Translations under genes and position numbers: made by a program
In this document: one piece after another, positions 52,189 to 61,663 of the stretch
Layout of the letters: every line of letters starts with the position of its first letter
How positions within the stretch are numbered: position 1 is the first letter of the stretch
Source of the DNA: Clostridium_AD sp050717535
GTDB lineage: Bacteria > Bacillota > Clostridia > Clostridiales > Clostridiaceae
DNA length: 64,000 bases
Direction: 5' to 3'
Assembly: GCF_050717535.1 (NCBI RefSeq)
Contig: NZ_JBOITM010000070.1
Location: 1-64,000 of the forward strand
The notes under the pieces: generated by a model
The model's input: only the letters and a program-made list of their open reading frames with translations
Told to the model about the DNA's origin: nothing
The model's database searches: none

Positions 52189-53805
52189 TTATTTGTACAT
52201 AAGTTCTAATTCATTTTGAATTTCATCGCTTTCTGAGAATTCATCATACGACATTACTTTATCCATTATTCCCTTAGGTGTAATTTCTATTATCCTATTT
52301 GCAACTGTTTGAATTAGCTGATAATCATGTGACGTAATCAAAATTGTTCCAGTAAAGCTAGTTAAACCATTGTTTATAGCTGTAATAGACTCTAAGTCTA
52401 AATGATTAGTAGGTTCATCTAAAATTAATACATTAGCATTACTAAGCATCATTTTAGAAAGCATGCATCTAACCTTTTCTCCACCAGACAACACACTAGA
52501 TTGTTTAAGCGCTTCTTCTCCAGAGAAAAGCATTCTTCCTAAAAAGCCTCTAATAAAGCTCTCTGCCTTTTCTTCTGAAAATTGTCTAAGCCAATCAACT
52601 AAGGTACAATCTACAGCATTAAAATATTCGGAGTTATCCTTTGGCAGATAAGCTTGAGAAGTAGTAACTCCCCATTTGAACTCACCACTATCTGGCTCCA
52701 TTTCACCCATCAATATCTTAAATAGTGTAGTTTTAGCTATTTCATCTGCACCAGTGAACGCAATCTTATCGCCCTTGTTAACTATAAAAGACAAATTATC
52801 AAGAAGTGTAACTCCATCCACAATTTTAGTTAAATTTTCAACTACTAATAAATCATTACCTGCTTCTCTTTCTGGCTTAAACCCTACAAAAGGGTATTTA
52901 CGAGAAGAAGGTTTTATATCGTCTAAAGTCAATTTATCTAATTGTTTTTTACGAGAAGTAGCTTGTTTTGCTTTAGAAGCATTAGAACTAAATCTAGCAA
53001 TAAAGCTTTGAAGTTCAGCAATTTTTTCTTCTTTTTTCTTGTTTGAATCTTTGGCCATTTGAAGAGCAAGTTGCGAGGACTCATACCAGAAATCATAATT
53101 CCCAACAAATAATTGAATTTTACTAAAGTCAATATCTGCAACATGAGTACATATTTTATTTAAAAAATGTCTATCATGAGAAACAACTATAACAGTACTA
53201 TCAAAATTTAACAAGAAATTTTCAAGCCATTTTTTTGATTTTGAATCTAGATTGTTTGTAGGCTCATCCAGAAGTAAAATATCTGGCTTACCAAATAACG
53301 TTTGAGCAAGAAGTACCTTAACCTTTTCAGATCCTGTTAATTCCTTCATTTTTTTGCTTTGAAGTTCTTCAGTAATACCTAGTCCCATTAAAAGAGTTGC
53401 GGCTTCTGATTCAGCTTCCCATCCATTAAGTTCGGCAAATTCGCCTTCCAGTATTGAAGCTCTAATTCCATCTTTGTCAGTAAAATCTGGTTTTGCATAT
53501 AACTCATCTTTTTCATTCATTATTTCGAACAATCTTACATGTCCCATCATTACAGTTTTGATAACTTCATGTTCATCAAATTCAAAATGGTCTTGCTTTA
53601 AAACCGCAAGTCTTTCTCCAGGTGTAATTATAACTTCTCCTGTATTAGACTCGATTTCTCCTGATAATATTTTAAGAAAAGTTGATTTACCAGATCCATT
53701 AGCACCAATTAATCCATAACAATTACCGGGTGTGAATTTTATATTAACATTATCAAATAATTTACGTGCACCATATCTTAAACTTATATTATTTGTACTA
53801 ATCAT
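52189..53805 (-). CDS. ABC-F family ATPase, YkpA/YbiT type
   Basis: A 538-residue soluble protein with two ABC domains joined by a charged linker and no membrane part. Such proteins bind the ribosomal E site to relieve stalling or protect against antibiotics. The first domain has GANGSGKST and LDEPTNNLD; its signature reads LTGSEK. The second has LSGGEKVRCML and LDEPTNHLD, but its Walker A reads GADEIAKTT with Ala for Gly. The group resembles YkpA/YbiT rather than known resistance proteins. Confidence 0.9.
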   Translation of the reverse strand: MISTNNISLRYGARKLFDNVNIKFTPGNCYGLIGANGSGKSTFLKILSGEIESNTGEVIITPGERLAVLKQDHFEFDEHEVIKTVMMGHVRLFEIMNEKDELYAKPDFTDKDGIRASILEGEFAELNGWEAESEAATLLMGLGITEELQSKKMKELTGSEKVKVLLAQTLFGKPDILLLDEPTNNLDSKSKKWLENFLLNFDSTVIVVSHDRHFLNKICTHVADIDFSKIQLFVGNYDFWYESSQLALQMAKDSNKKKEEKIAELQSFIARFSSNASKAKQATSRKKQLDKLTLDDIKPSSRKYPFVGFKPEREAGNDLLVVENLTKIVDGVTLLDNLSFIVNKGDKIAFTGADEIAKTTLFKILMGEMEPDSGEFKWGVTTSQAYLPKDNSEYFNAVDCTLVDWLRQFSEEKAESFIRGFLGRMLFSGEEALKQSSVLSGGEKVRCMLSKMMLSNANVLILDEPTNHLDLESITAINNGLTSFTGTILITSHDYQLIQTVANRIIEITPKGIMDKVMSYDEFSESDEIQNELELMYK

Positions 53806-53912
53806 ATATTTATATATACCTCCATATTAAGTAATTCCATTATAGTCGAAACCACCAAGCCATTATACCATAAGGAATGAACCTAAGCTAATGTAATTTA
53901 TTCATTAACCAT

Positions 53913-55115
53913 TTATTTTTTTAAATTTGATGCTTTATTTTGGAGCCTTTTCGCGTGTTTAGCTTTAGGCGAGTCCTCTGGATCAATAATTATACCCTTG
54001 AAGATATCTTTTGGCAGTATTTCTATATTAAAATCTTTTTCATAGTTTTTAATAAGATCAAGTTCTCTCTCTTCTGCTATTGATAGTGCAAACCCATGTT
54101 GACCCATTCTTGCTGTTCTACCCACTCTATGTAAATAGTCCTTAGAATTTTCTGGTATATCAAGATTAAATATATGTGTTACTCCTTCTATATCAAGCCC
54201 TCTAGCAGCTAAATCAGAAGCCACTAAAAGTTGGATTTTACCTGCATTGAAGTCCTCAATAGCTTTCTTTCTATTTTCTTTTTCAGAAGTCCCGTGAATT
54301 CCTTCTACACTTAATCCATGATAGCTAAGTTTTGAAGCTGTAATTTCTACTTCATCACCTTTGTTTATAAATATTATTGCTTTTTTAGGATTTGTAGCAC
54401 TTATAAGTTTTCTTAAAAGAATCAATTTTTCTCTATGTTCAACCACAAAATACATATGATCTATGTTAGGGTTTACAACACTTTTATCCCCTACTTTAAT
54501 AACCTCGGCATCCTTCATTAGTGTTTTAGCAATTTCTACCGCTTTAAGTGATACCGTAGCTGAAAACAACATGATTTGTCTATCCCTAAGGGTAGTTTTA
54601 ATTATAGCCTTTACTCCCTCAATGTTATTTTCATCTATCATCCTATCGCCTTCATCTATTACTATAGTCTTTACCCCATGTGATTTTAGTTTCTTCATAG
54701 TTATAAGTTCTAAAATTCTTCCTGCCGAACCAACTATTATATGTGGCTTTTCCTTAAGAGACTCAAGTTGCCTTTTAATATTAACATTGCCTATTATACT
54801 AGTAGATTTTACTAGTATAGCAGAATTCTCTGATAAAAGTTCTATCTGCTTATGTATTTGCATTGCAAGCTCATGAGTAGGCGCAAGTATAATCGCCTGA
54901 ATATCCTTTGATGTAACGTCTATCTTTTGAAATATAGGAAGTAGGTAAGCTAGTGTTTTACCTGATCCTGTTTCTGATTCTCCTATGATGTCTTTGTTTT
55001 CAAGTCCTAGTGGAATAGCCTTTACTTGAATTTCTGTAGGGCTCTCAATTCCTTGTTTTTTCAAACCTTCTATAAGGTTTTCTTGTAATCCTAGTTCATT
55101 AAATGATTTATCCAT
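53913..55115 (-). CDS. DEAD-box RNA helicase
   Basis: A 400-residue two-domain helicase. It has the Q motif (FNELGLQENLIEGL...GIESPTEIQ), motif I SETGSGKT, the PTHELA motif, motif II reading DEGD instead of DEAD, SAT (SATVS), and motif VI HRVGRTARMG. It unwinds RNA duplexes, probably in ribosome assembly or cold adaptation. The C-terminal extension is short, unlike CsdA or DbpA. It lies 15 bases after recQ on the same strand and is probably co-transcribed. Confidence 0.9.
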   Translation of the reverse strand: MDKSFNELGLQENLIEGLKKQGIESPTEIQVKAIPLGLENKDIIGESETGSGKTLAYLLPIFQKIDVTSKDIQAIILAPTHELAMQIHKQIELLSENSAILVKSTSIIGNVNIKRQLESLKEKPHIIVGSAGRILELITMKKLKSHGVKTIVIDEGDRMIDENNIEGVKAIIKTTLRDRQIMLFSATVSLKAVEIAKTLMKDAEVIKVGDKSVVNPNIDHMYFVVEHREKLILLRKLISATNPKKAIIFINKGDEVEITASKLSYHGLSVEGIHGTSEKENRKKAIEDFNAGKIQLLVASDLAARGLDIEGVTHIFNLDIPENSKDYLHRVGRTARMGQHGFALSIAEERELDLIKNYEKDFNIEILPKDIFKGIIIDPEDSPKAKHAKRLQNKASNLKK

Positions 55116-55130
55116 GTTTTCTCCTTTTTC

Positions 55131-57305
55131 CTAAGAAATTTTATTGTTAGAATACTTAAATATAGCTGCTTTTATAGCTAAATAATCTATTTCTTTGGGC
55201 AATGCATCTTTAATAGGTTTTAATTTTGAAGCTCCGATTTTTTTTATAACCTCTATAATAAGTGCTTCATGATGTTTTGGAATAAAATCATCTAAATTCA
55301 CTTCAAAACCCTCATAAGCACATTTTAATATATGATCTTGTACTGTAAGGCTTTTTAATTGTCTCTGGCTTATTATTTCCTCTATGCGCATGCCTTTTTT
55401 ATACATATTATAAGTAATTACATAACTAGGAACCTTATCTTCATTTCCACCTTTTCCATCTACCACAGGTTTATCTATATCCGAAATATCAACCTCTTCA
55501 TTATATAGCATTTCCGGTGTAAGTTCTATATTATTTTCACCCATATATGTTTTTATAACCTCAATAAATTCCTCACCATACTTATTGAGTTTAGATTCTC
55601 CTACTCCTTTTATATTAAGCATCTCTTTTTTATTTACTGGGAAATACTCGCTCATTTCTCTTAGGGCACTATCTGCAAAAACAATATATGGTGGAACTTT
55701 TTCTCTTTCGGATATTTCTTTCCGAAGAGTACGCAGAATTTCAAATAACCCAGTATCACGAGCTGCCTTAGCTTTTCTTTTCTCAACTTTTTGATAAACT
55801 TTTTCCTTGCTTTTAAGTACTGCCACAGCTTTTTCTTTTAAACGAACCACTGGAAATTGACCATCTGCAAGGGAAAGATAGTCTTCTGCTGTAAGAACAT
55901 TTATAAGATCCCTTATTTCTTTAACAGTATATTGCTTTATTATTCCATAGGTAGATAGCTTATCAAATCCAAGATCTAAAACTTTTTTATTCTTTGATCC
56001 CCTGAGCACCTCTGCAATTAAAGTTGTACCAAACCTTTCCTTCATTCGAAGAATACAAGAAAATATTTTTTGCGCCTCAATAGTTATATCAACTAATTCA
56101 CTTTCATCATTACAAGTACTACAGTTTCCACATTTGTCTTGAACGTTTTCTTCCCCAAAATATTCTAAAATAAACTTTCGCAGGCACCTAGTGGTGTGGG
56201 AATAATCCACCATAGCTTGAAGTTTCTTATATTCATTTATCTTTCTTTCAGGTGATCCCACACTTTGCTCTATAAAAAATTTTTGAAGTAATACGTCTGC
56301 AGCTGAAAATAAAAGTATACACTCACTAGGCTCCCCATCACGGCCTCCACGCCCTGCCTCTTGATAATAAGCTTCCATGCTTTTGGTCACATTATAATGA
56401 ATTACATATCTAACATTTGATTTGTCTATTCCCATTCCAAAAGCATTTGTAGCCACAATAATGTTTATATCATCATACAGAAACTTTTCTTGGTTTTCTT
56501 TCCGCTGCACGTCTCCTAGTCCTGCATGATATTTTCCAGCATTATATCCTTTTTTAAGTAAAAGTTCACAAAGGTTATCTGTTTCTTTTCTTGTAGCTGT
56601 ATAAATTATCCCTACTTTATCTTTGTTATCTTTAATATATTTTAAAACAAAATCTCTTTTGTTTTCTCCGCGAATAACAGTGAAGCTTAAATTTTCTCTG
56701 TCAAAACCAGTTACATAAACATCTGGCTTTCTTAATTCTAATAGTTTTATAACGTCTTTCCGTACTGCGTCTGTTGCCGTAGCTGTGAAGGCCGCTATTA
56801 TTGGTCTTACCGGTAATCTTCTTATAAGTCCAGAAATTGATGCATAACTAGGCCTAAAATCATGTCCCCATTGAGATACACAATGAGCTTCGTCCACTGC
56901 TAAAAGCGATATTGTCAATCTATTTAGCATATTTGAGAAATATTCTGATTCTAACCGTTCGGGGGCAACATAAAGAAGCTTAAACTCACCTAGTGCTACC
57001 TTATCAATTCTTTCATTAACTTCCACAATACTGAGTGAGCTATTTATATATGTTGCCGCTATATCTACACTGTTTAAGGTATCGACTTGATCCTTCATAA
57101 GAGATATAAGTGGTGATACAACAAGTGTTACTCCAGGAAGAAGTAGTGCCGGTATCTGATAACAAACTGATTTCCCTGCACCCGTAGGCATTACCGCAAA
57201 AGTATCTACCCCACTCATAATGCTCTCAATTACAGCATCTTGTCCTTTTCTAAAATTATCATATCCATAATGCTTCTTTAATTTTTCTTGTGCTTCACGT
57301 AACAT
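55131..57305 (-). CDS. recQ: ATP-dependent DNA helicase RecQ
   Basis: A 724-residue helicase, a full-length RecQ with a long tail. Motif I is MPTGAGKSVCYQ, motif II DEAH, and QAGRGGRDG is motif VI. The zinc-binding Cys set (CLRKF...CGNCSTC) and winged helix form the RQC domain. An HRDC domain (about 525-600) and a C-terminal helix-turn-helix (around 660-720) follow. It unwinds recombination and replication intermediates. It heads a two-gene unit with the DEAD-box gene. Confidence 0.93.
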   Translation of the reverse strand: MLREAQEKLKKHYGYDNFRKGQDAVIESIMSGVDTFAVMPTGAGKSVCYQIPALLLPGVTLVVSPLISLMKDQVDTLNSVDIAATYINSSLSIVEVNERIDKVALGEFKLLYVAPERLESEYFSNMLNRLTISLLAVDEAHCVSQWGHDFRPSYASISGLIRRLPVRPIIAAFTATATDAVRKDVIKLLELRKPDVYVTGFDRENLSFTVIRGENKRDFVLKYIKDNKDKVGIIYTATRKETDNLCELLLKKGYNAGKYHAGLGDVQRKENQEKFLYDDINIIVATNAFGMGIDKSNVRYVIHYNVTKSMEAYYQEAGRGGRDGEPSECILLFSAADVLLQKFFIEQSVGSPERKINEYKKLQAMVDYSHTTRCLRKFILEYFGEENVQDKCGNCSTCNDESELVDITIEAQKIFSCILRMKERFGTTLIAEVLRGSKNKKVLDLGFDKLSTYGIIKQYTVKEIRDLINVLTAEDYLSLADGQFPVVRLKEKAVAVLKSKEKVYQKVEKRKAKAARDTGLFEILRTLRKEISEREKVPPYIVFADSALREMSEYFPVNKKEMLNIKGVGESKLNKYGEEFIEVIKTYMGENNIELTPEMLYNEEVDISDIDKPVVDGKGGNEDKVPSYVITYNMYKKGMRIEEIISQRQLKSLTVQDHILKCAYEGFEVNLDDFIPKHHEALIIEVIKKIGASKLKPIKDALPKEIDYLAIKAAIFKYSNNKIS

Positions 57306-57567
57306 TCATTTCTACCTCTCATCCCTAATAATATCTTCTAATAGTATAACATTTTTTTAAAAACTTTGTACCCTTGTGGTGATGAACTTTATATTTGTTT
57401 TAATTTAACTTTATTGGTTTGCATAAAAGAACCACTTTATTTATTTTCGTCAATTTTATAATATTTAAACCCTAATAATCATTAAATTTTTATCCTTTAA
57501 TATAATTTTAAATAAATATCACTATAAAGAAATAAATACTACCCCCACAAAGATAAATAAATAAAAA
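57306..57567. other. Intergenic region, recQ side
   Basis: About 260 AT-rich bases. It should contain the recQ promoter on the minus strand; no gene or recognised RNA was seen. Confidence 0.35.
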
Positions 57568-57620
57568 TATAGACCTACTCTTATATTTTAAACATCTAAA
57601 ATATAAGAGTAGGCCTATAA
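57568..57620 (-). terminator. Terminator of the response-regulator operon
   Basis: A perfect 17-bp stem (57574-57590 with 57597-57613) extends outward with partial pairing, followed on the minus strand by TATATTTTTATTT. Confidence 0.85.
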
Positions 57621-57642
57621 AATCTTATTGTATTAATGAAAT

Positions 57643-58023
57643 TTAAAGCTTTAATTCTAATACTTCTTCAGCTATAGCTAAAACTTCATTAAAATTAAAA
57701 GGCTTAGTAATATATTTATCACATGAAACATCAAACCCTCTACTTTTATCCTCCGCTTGACCCTTTGCAGTTAACAAGACTATATACGTATCTGTAAGCT
57801 TTAATTCCTTTTTCACTATATTACACACCTCATACCCATTTATCGCAGGCATCATAATATCTAAGAAAACTAAATTAGGGCTCTCAATAGTAATTATCTC
57901 CAGCGCTTGCTTTCCATTTTCAGCAATAAGTATTTCTACCCCTTGTTCCATAAACTCTTCAAGTATTTCCATAAGTAATAGTCGATTATTAACTTCATCA
58001 TCTACTATTAGTATTTTTTTCAT
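57643..58023 (-). CDS. Single-domain response regulator
   Basis: A 126-residue CheY-like receiver without an output domain. The acidic pocket is DDE (8-10), the phospho-acceptor Asp is in VFLDIMMP (about 55), and the conserved Thr and Lys are in LLTAKG (about 85-90) and TKPFN. It is the third gene after the kinase and LytTR regulator, so it probably receives phosphate from the same or a distant kinase and acts by protein contact. Confidence 0.9.
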   Translation of the reverse strand: MKKILIVDDEVNNRLLLMEILEEFMEQGVEILIAENGKQALEIITIESPNLVFLDIMMPAINGYEVCNIVKKELKLTDTYIVLLTAKGQAEDKSRGFDVSCDKYITKPFNFNEVLAIAEEVLELKL

Positions 58024-58081
58024 TTAACAATCACTACCTTTATCTTTAATATTCAATTAAACAATTTAAAAAAACCATGAC

Positions 58082-58840
58082 TTACATATCAATTATTCTT
58101 TTAAATTCCTTAACATAATGCCTACTTACAGGTACTTCCTCTTTCCACCCCTCTATTTTTAGCACAAAAGTACTATTAAACCAAGGTACTATTTTATGAA
58201 TTTTATCTAAATTAACCAAATAACTTTTATGGCATCTAAAAAAATTATGATTCATTAATTTATTTCCCAATTGATTTAAAGTGCACTGTGTAGTAAATTT
58301 ATCATCCATGGTTAACACAAACACCTCTTTATCCATAACCGTACAATATAATATATCTTGTGGGTGCACAAGATATATGCATTCATTCTTCCAAAGTGGT
58401 AACTTTTTCATACCTATAATTTCTTGTTTTTCTGGAATTATATTATTATAGCTACAAGAGGTTATCTTTTCATTACAATTATATCTTTCATTTATTTTAT
58501 CCATAGTAATTTGTAGTCTTTTTTCCGAAAATGGTTTCAACACATAATCAATAGCATTAATTTCAAAAGCTTTTACTGCATACTTATCAAATACCGTTGC
58601 AAATACAATATTCACTGGGAAACCCATCTTACTTATCTCATCAGCTAAAGTAACCCCATCAATCTCTGGCATTTCAATATCTAGAAAAACAATTTCCGGT
58701 TTAAATTTTCTTATGAATTCTAATGCTATTAAGGGATCATAATACTTACCTATAATTTCTATTTCACTGTTTTTACTCAAAATAAAACTTAGTTCATCCA
58801 AAGACAATTTTTCATCATCAACTAAAACTGCTCTTAACAT
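58082..58840 (-). CDS. LytTR response regulator
   Basis: A 252-residue AgrA/LytR-type regulator. The receiver domain (1 to about 118) has VDDE at the start, the Asp in VFLDIEMPEIDG and Lys in LKPFS. The C-terminal LytTR DNA-binding domain (about 148-250) has FFRCHKSYLVNLDKI and the final VPVSRHYVKEFK. Typical targets are autolysin, quorum or carbon-starvation genes. It lies 31 bases after the kinase gene. Confidence 0.92.
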   Translation of the reverse strand: MLRAVLVDDEKLSLDELSFILSKNSEIEIIGKYYDPLIALEFIRKFKPEIVFLDIEMPEIDGVTLADEISKMGFPVNIVFATVFDKYAVKAFEINAIDYVLKPFSEKRLQITMDKINERYNCNEKITSCSYNNIIPEKQEIIGMKKLPLWKNECIYLVHPQDILYCTVMDKEVFVLTMDDKFTTQCTLNQLGNKLMNHNFFRCHKSYLVNLDKIHKIVPWFNSTFVLKIEGWKEEVPVSRHYVKEFKRIIDM

Positions 58841-58871
58841 ATAACCCCCACCTATATTAAAATTTTACAAT

Positions 58872-59519
58872 CTACTCGCATTTTATATTTTCTATCGGTA
58901 TATATAAATTTATGTATGTTCCAATATCTAATTTACTAATCACCTCTAACTTAGCATCATATAAATCAGTATATTGAGAATTAAAGTTTGAAATAGACCC
59001 ACATTTTTCATTACTAAATATCTGCCTTATTTGCTCTTTCTCCATACCAACACCATCATCTTTTACTCTTATTACTATATTTTCACTATCTCGTTTAACG
59101 ACAAGAGTTATAGTTCCTCCAAGATTTTTTTTTAAAATTCCATGGGTAATGGCATTATCTATTAAATTGTACAATGAATTTTTAGGAATCAAAAAATTTA
59201 CATCTTCTTGAATATCATACACAATATTTAACCTATCACCAAATCTAACCTTTTGAATATACAAATAAGATTTTATACACTCTATTTCCTCATACAAAAG
59301 AACCGTCCCATCTGTTACATCAAAGTTAAACCTTAAATAACTACTAAGTTCTAAAACAACTTTCCTAGCCTCTTCAGAATTTTCCCTACAGAGTGATAGT
59401 ATGCTATTTAAAGTATTAAAAAGAAAATGTTGATTTATATAAGATACCACTTGCTTACTTTGTTCCCTACCTTTAATATTATTTAACGTCATTAACTTAT
59501 TTTTTTTAATTTCTGTCAA
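58872..59519 (-). CDS. LytS-like histidine kinase lacking a sensor domain
   Basis: A 215-residue soluble protein comprising only the His_kinase and ATPase parts. The phospho-acceptor His is in YINQHFLFNTLNSI (about 26-39), and N-box residues in IPKNSLYNLIDNAITHG. G-box residues are in VKDDGVGM. LytS and YpdA kinases normally have membrane sensors of 200-350 residues in front. The TTG start (59519) follows GAAGGAG at proper spacing. It heads an operon with two response regulators. Confidence 0.85.
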   Translation of the reverse strand: MTEIKKNKLMTLNNIKGREQSKQVVSYINQHFLFNTLNSILSLCRENSEEARKVVLELSSYLRFNFDVTDGTVLLYEEIECIKSYLYIQKVRFGDRLNIVYDIQEDVNFLIPKNSLYNLIDNAITHGILKKNLGGTITLVVKRDSENIVIRVKDDGVGMEKEQIRQIFSNEKCGSISNFNSQYTDLYDAKLEVISKLDIGTYINLYIPIENIKCE

Positions 59520-59824
59520 AGTTTTTTCTCCTTCTAACCATCTATGCTACATATTATTATTCATCATAAGTTATATTTATTTTATGTCTAGTAAGTATAT
59601 CGTTACATTTTCTATATACCTTAGTAAAAAAAACAATGTTGTAAACTATAGATAAATAACATGAGATATTTATGAATTTTTTGTAAATAGTAGGTTATAT
59701 CAGTATATTATTATGTGAATTTTAATCTTTACCCATTAACTACTGGACATTTCCAGGTTATTAACCTACTATTAATTAAGAGAATTCAATTAGTAACAGG
59801 AAAATATAGAGGAGGTTTTTAATT
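59520..59824. other. Divergent intergenic region, kinase and yajQ
   Basis: About 305 bases between the divergent kinase and yajQ genes. It contains the short inverted repeat GGTTATTAACC (59755-59765). Promoters cannot be assigned with confidence. Confidence 0.35.
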
Positions 59825-60316
59825 ATGGCAGCTGCACATTCGTTTGACATAGTATCAGATGTAGATATGCAAGAAGTAGACAATGCAATAAATCAAGCAT
59901 TAAAGGAAATCAAACAAAGGTATGATTTTAAAAATACTATTACTGAAATCAATCTAGGAAAAGAAGATATTAAAATAATATCTGATGATAACTATAAATT
60001 GAAATCAGTTATAGAAGTTCTCGTAAGTAAATTAATTAAAAGAGGTATATCCGGAAAGGCATTAGACCTTGGAAAGCAAGATGAAGCTACTTTAGGCTCT
60101 GCAAGACAAACTGCTAAAATTATAAAAGGTATTTCTACGGAAAAGGCTAAAAAAATAATTGCAGAAATTAAAGCTACTAAAATTAAAGTTCAAGCACAAA
60201 TTATGGATAACCAATTAAGAATTACTGGCAAAGACCTAGATGATCTGCAACAAGTAATGGCACTTGTAAAATCAAAAGATTTTGGCATTGCACTTCAGTT
60301 TACTAATTATAGATAG
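59825..60316 (+). CDS. YajQ-family nucleotide-binding protein
   Basis: A 163-residue two-ferredoxin-fold protein of the YajQ family. The N-terminal HSFDIVSDVDMQEVDNAI and the central RGISGKALDLG are typical. Members bind nucleic acid, GTP/ATP or cyclic di-GMP, the last shown in Xanthomonas. The role in clostridia is unclear. AGGAGG precedes the ATG. It is monocistronic with a strong terminator. Confidence 0.92.
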   Translation: MAAAHSFDIVSDVDMQEVDNAINQALKEIKQRYDFKNTITEINLGKEDIKIISDDNYKLKSVIEVLVSKLIKRGISGKALDLGKQDEATLGSARQTAKIIKGISTEKAKKIIAEIKATKIKVQAQIMDNQLRITGKDLDDLQQVMALVKSKDFGIALQFTNYR

Positions 60317-60325
60317 TTACAATTT

Positions 60326-60358
60326 TAAAGGTTAGTGCCATTGGTACTAACCTTTTTT
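60326..60358 (+). terminator. Terminator after yajQ-like gene
   Basis: AAAGGTTAGT pairs with ACTAACCTTT around a nine-base loop and is followed by a seven-U run. Confidence 0.9.
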
Positions 60359-60572
60359 TATTTTCTACCTTTTTATTTCCAAATTATTTTATATATCTAA
60401 TATTTTACACTAATTACAATGCATTATAATTATTGTATTTTTATAAAAAATTATGTATAATGTAGAAGGCATTATAAAACTGTTTAAAATGACAGGCTAT
60501 TATAGTTTTTTTGCATAATACGTAAAAGTTTATTAATTTTAATTATTATTATTAAATATTTTCATAAATCTA

Positions 60573-60622
60573 TTGACGTTTTATGTTAGTTTTGCTATAA
60601 TTTAAATATAAATAAGTCGAAA
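60573..60622 (+). promoter_or_regulatory. abrB promoter with Spo0A-box-like site
   Basis: TTGACG (60573-60578) and TATAAT (60596-60601) are 17 bases apart. Just past the probable start site lies AAATAAGTCGAAA (60610-60622), containing AGTCGAA, one base off the Spo0A box TGTCGAA. In B. subtilis, Spo0A represses abrB from boxes downstream of the promoter, so this placement fits. The same promoter arrangement recurs at 61613-61663. Confidence 0.75.
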
Positions 60623-60643
60623 GATGTTTGAGGAGGAAATTAT

Positions 60644-60889
60644 ATGAAATCAACAGGTATTGTAAGAAAAGTGGACGAACTTGGAAGAATTGTTATTCCT
60701 ATAGAATTGAGAAGAACTTTGGATATAGATATCAAAGATGCTTTAGAAATTTATGTGGATGGTGAGCAAATTATTCTTAAAAAATACGAACCAGCTTGTA
60801 TTTTCTGTCAAAATGCAAGAGACGTTGTAAACTACAAAGGCAAAAATATTTGTAAAGACTGTCTTGCTGAATTAGGTTCAGGTAAATAA
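60644..60889 (+). CDS. abrB: AbrB-family transition-state regulator
   Basis: An 81-residue DNA-binding protein. The first 45 residues form the swapped-hairpin AbrB domain (GIVRKVDELGRIVIPIELRR, 5-24). The rest contains CxxC...CxxC (CIFC and CKDC), a zinc-ribbon-like end common in clostridial AbrB proteins. It represses transition-state and sporulation-linked genes during growth. GGAGG precedes the ATG. The promoter has a Spo0A-like box. Confidence 0.92.
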   Translation: MKSTGIVRKVDELGRIVIPIELRRTLDIDIKDALEIYVDGEQIILKKYEPACIFCQNARDVVNYKGKNICKDCLAELGSGK

Positions 60890-60963
60890 TTCAAGAAATT
60901 TTTCATTAAATATTTCATAGCTTATTTATAAACTATGAAATATCTATAATTTATTGAATAAAC

Positions 60964-61017
60964 AAAAAAGCCAAAAGAAATATCCTATTTTAGGAATATC
61001 TCTTTCGGCTTTTTTTA
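60964..61017. terminator. Bidirectional terminator after abrB
   Basis: AAAAAAGCC with CGGCTTTTTT flank an inner stem (ATATCCTA with TAGGAATAT), giving U-runs on both strands. It serves abrB and the convergent small gene. Confidence 0.85.
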
Positions 61018-61248
61018 TGTTTTTATCCTAAACACACTAGAACATTTTGAGCAAGTTACAATGATCTTACCCTTTCCCTTTGGTAATCTTAATTTTTGTT
61101 GGCATTTAGGGCAACTAGTTATTATATACTTTCTTCTTTGTTTTAATGATTCCATAGGTTTGTATCTCTTAACTTTATTACTAATTAATTCCATATCATT
61201 TTTAATTTTTTTGTTGATTAATTTAATGTTTTTTTTAAAATTATCCAT
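61015..61248 (-). CDS. Small zinc-ribbon protein
   Basis: A 77-residue basic protein. The first half is a Lys-rich helix (NKKIKNDMELISNKVKRY). The second half is a zinc ribbon with two CxxC pairs, CPKCQQKLRLPKGKGKI and CSKCSSVF, like the MJ0042 zinc-finger family. No function is known. The ribosome site GAGGGG is rather far from the ATG. It is monocistronic. Confidence 0.65.
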   Translation of the reverse strand: MDNFKKNIKLINKKIKNDMELISNKVKRYKPMESLKQRRKYIITSCPKCQQKLRLPKGKGKIIVTCSKCSSVFRIKT

Positions 61249-61549
61249 GTTATGATGGACCCCTCTTTTCGTATTTTCAAAAACAATTTTTTTATTATTT
61301 CTACCCCATACCGTATATAATTTAATTGTTATAACCCTTATTATTCTTATAATACAATTCTAGCACTATAACTCCTAAATCATTATTAATTTTCTGTAAA
61401 AATTATCCCAAAATAGTTCATAACATTGTACTAATACATAATTTTTCCTTTTGTTCTTTTGAAAATAAATAATTTACCAGTAAATAAATTGTTGAAATAT
61501 ATTGCATTTTTTTGATTTTCGCAGTCTAATTTCCAATTTTTATACTTTT

Positions 61550-61556
61550 TGTCGAA
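61550..61556 (+). promoter_or_regulatory. Exact Spo0A box
   Basis: TGTCGAA matches the Spo0A consensus and lies 57 bases before the -35 of the AbrB-like promoter at 61613. A seven-base match alone is weak, but its proximity to a second box-like site strengthens it. Confidence 0.4.
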
Positions 61557-61612
61557 TCTATTTAGTATTTTTCATTTTTATTCTTCGTCATATTAAATTT
61601 TAAGAAATTCTA

Positions 61613-61663
61613 TTGACTATTTGTGTTAATCGTGTTATTATTTAAATAAGAAATAAGTCGAAA
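61613..61663 (+). promoter_or_regulatory. AbrB-like promoter of a noncoding unit
   Basis: TTGACT (61613-61618) and TATTAT (61636-61641) are 17 bases apart. AAATAAGTCGAAA (61651-61663) is identical over 13 bases to the abrB promoter's downstream site, and the sequence between -10 and the box is also nearly the same. The unit downstream has no credible gene. Confidence 0.7.
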
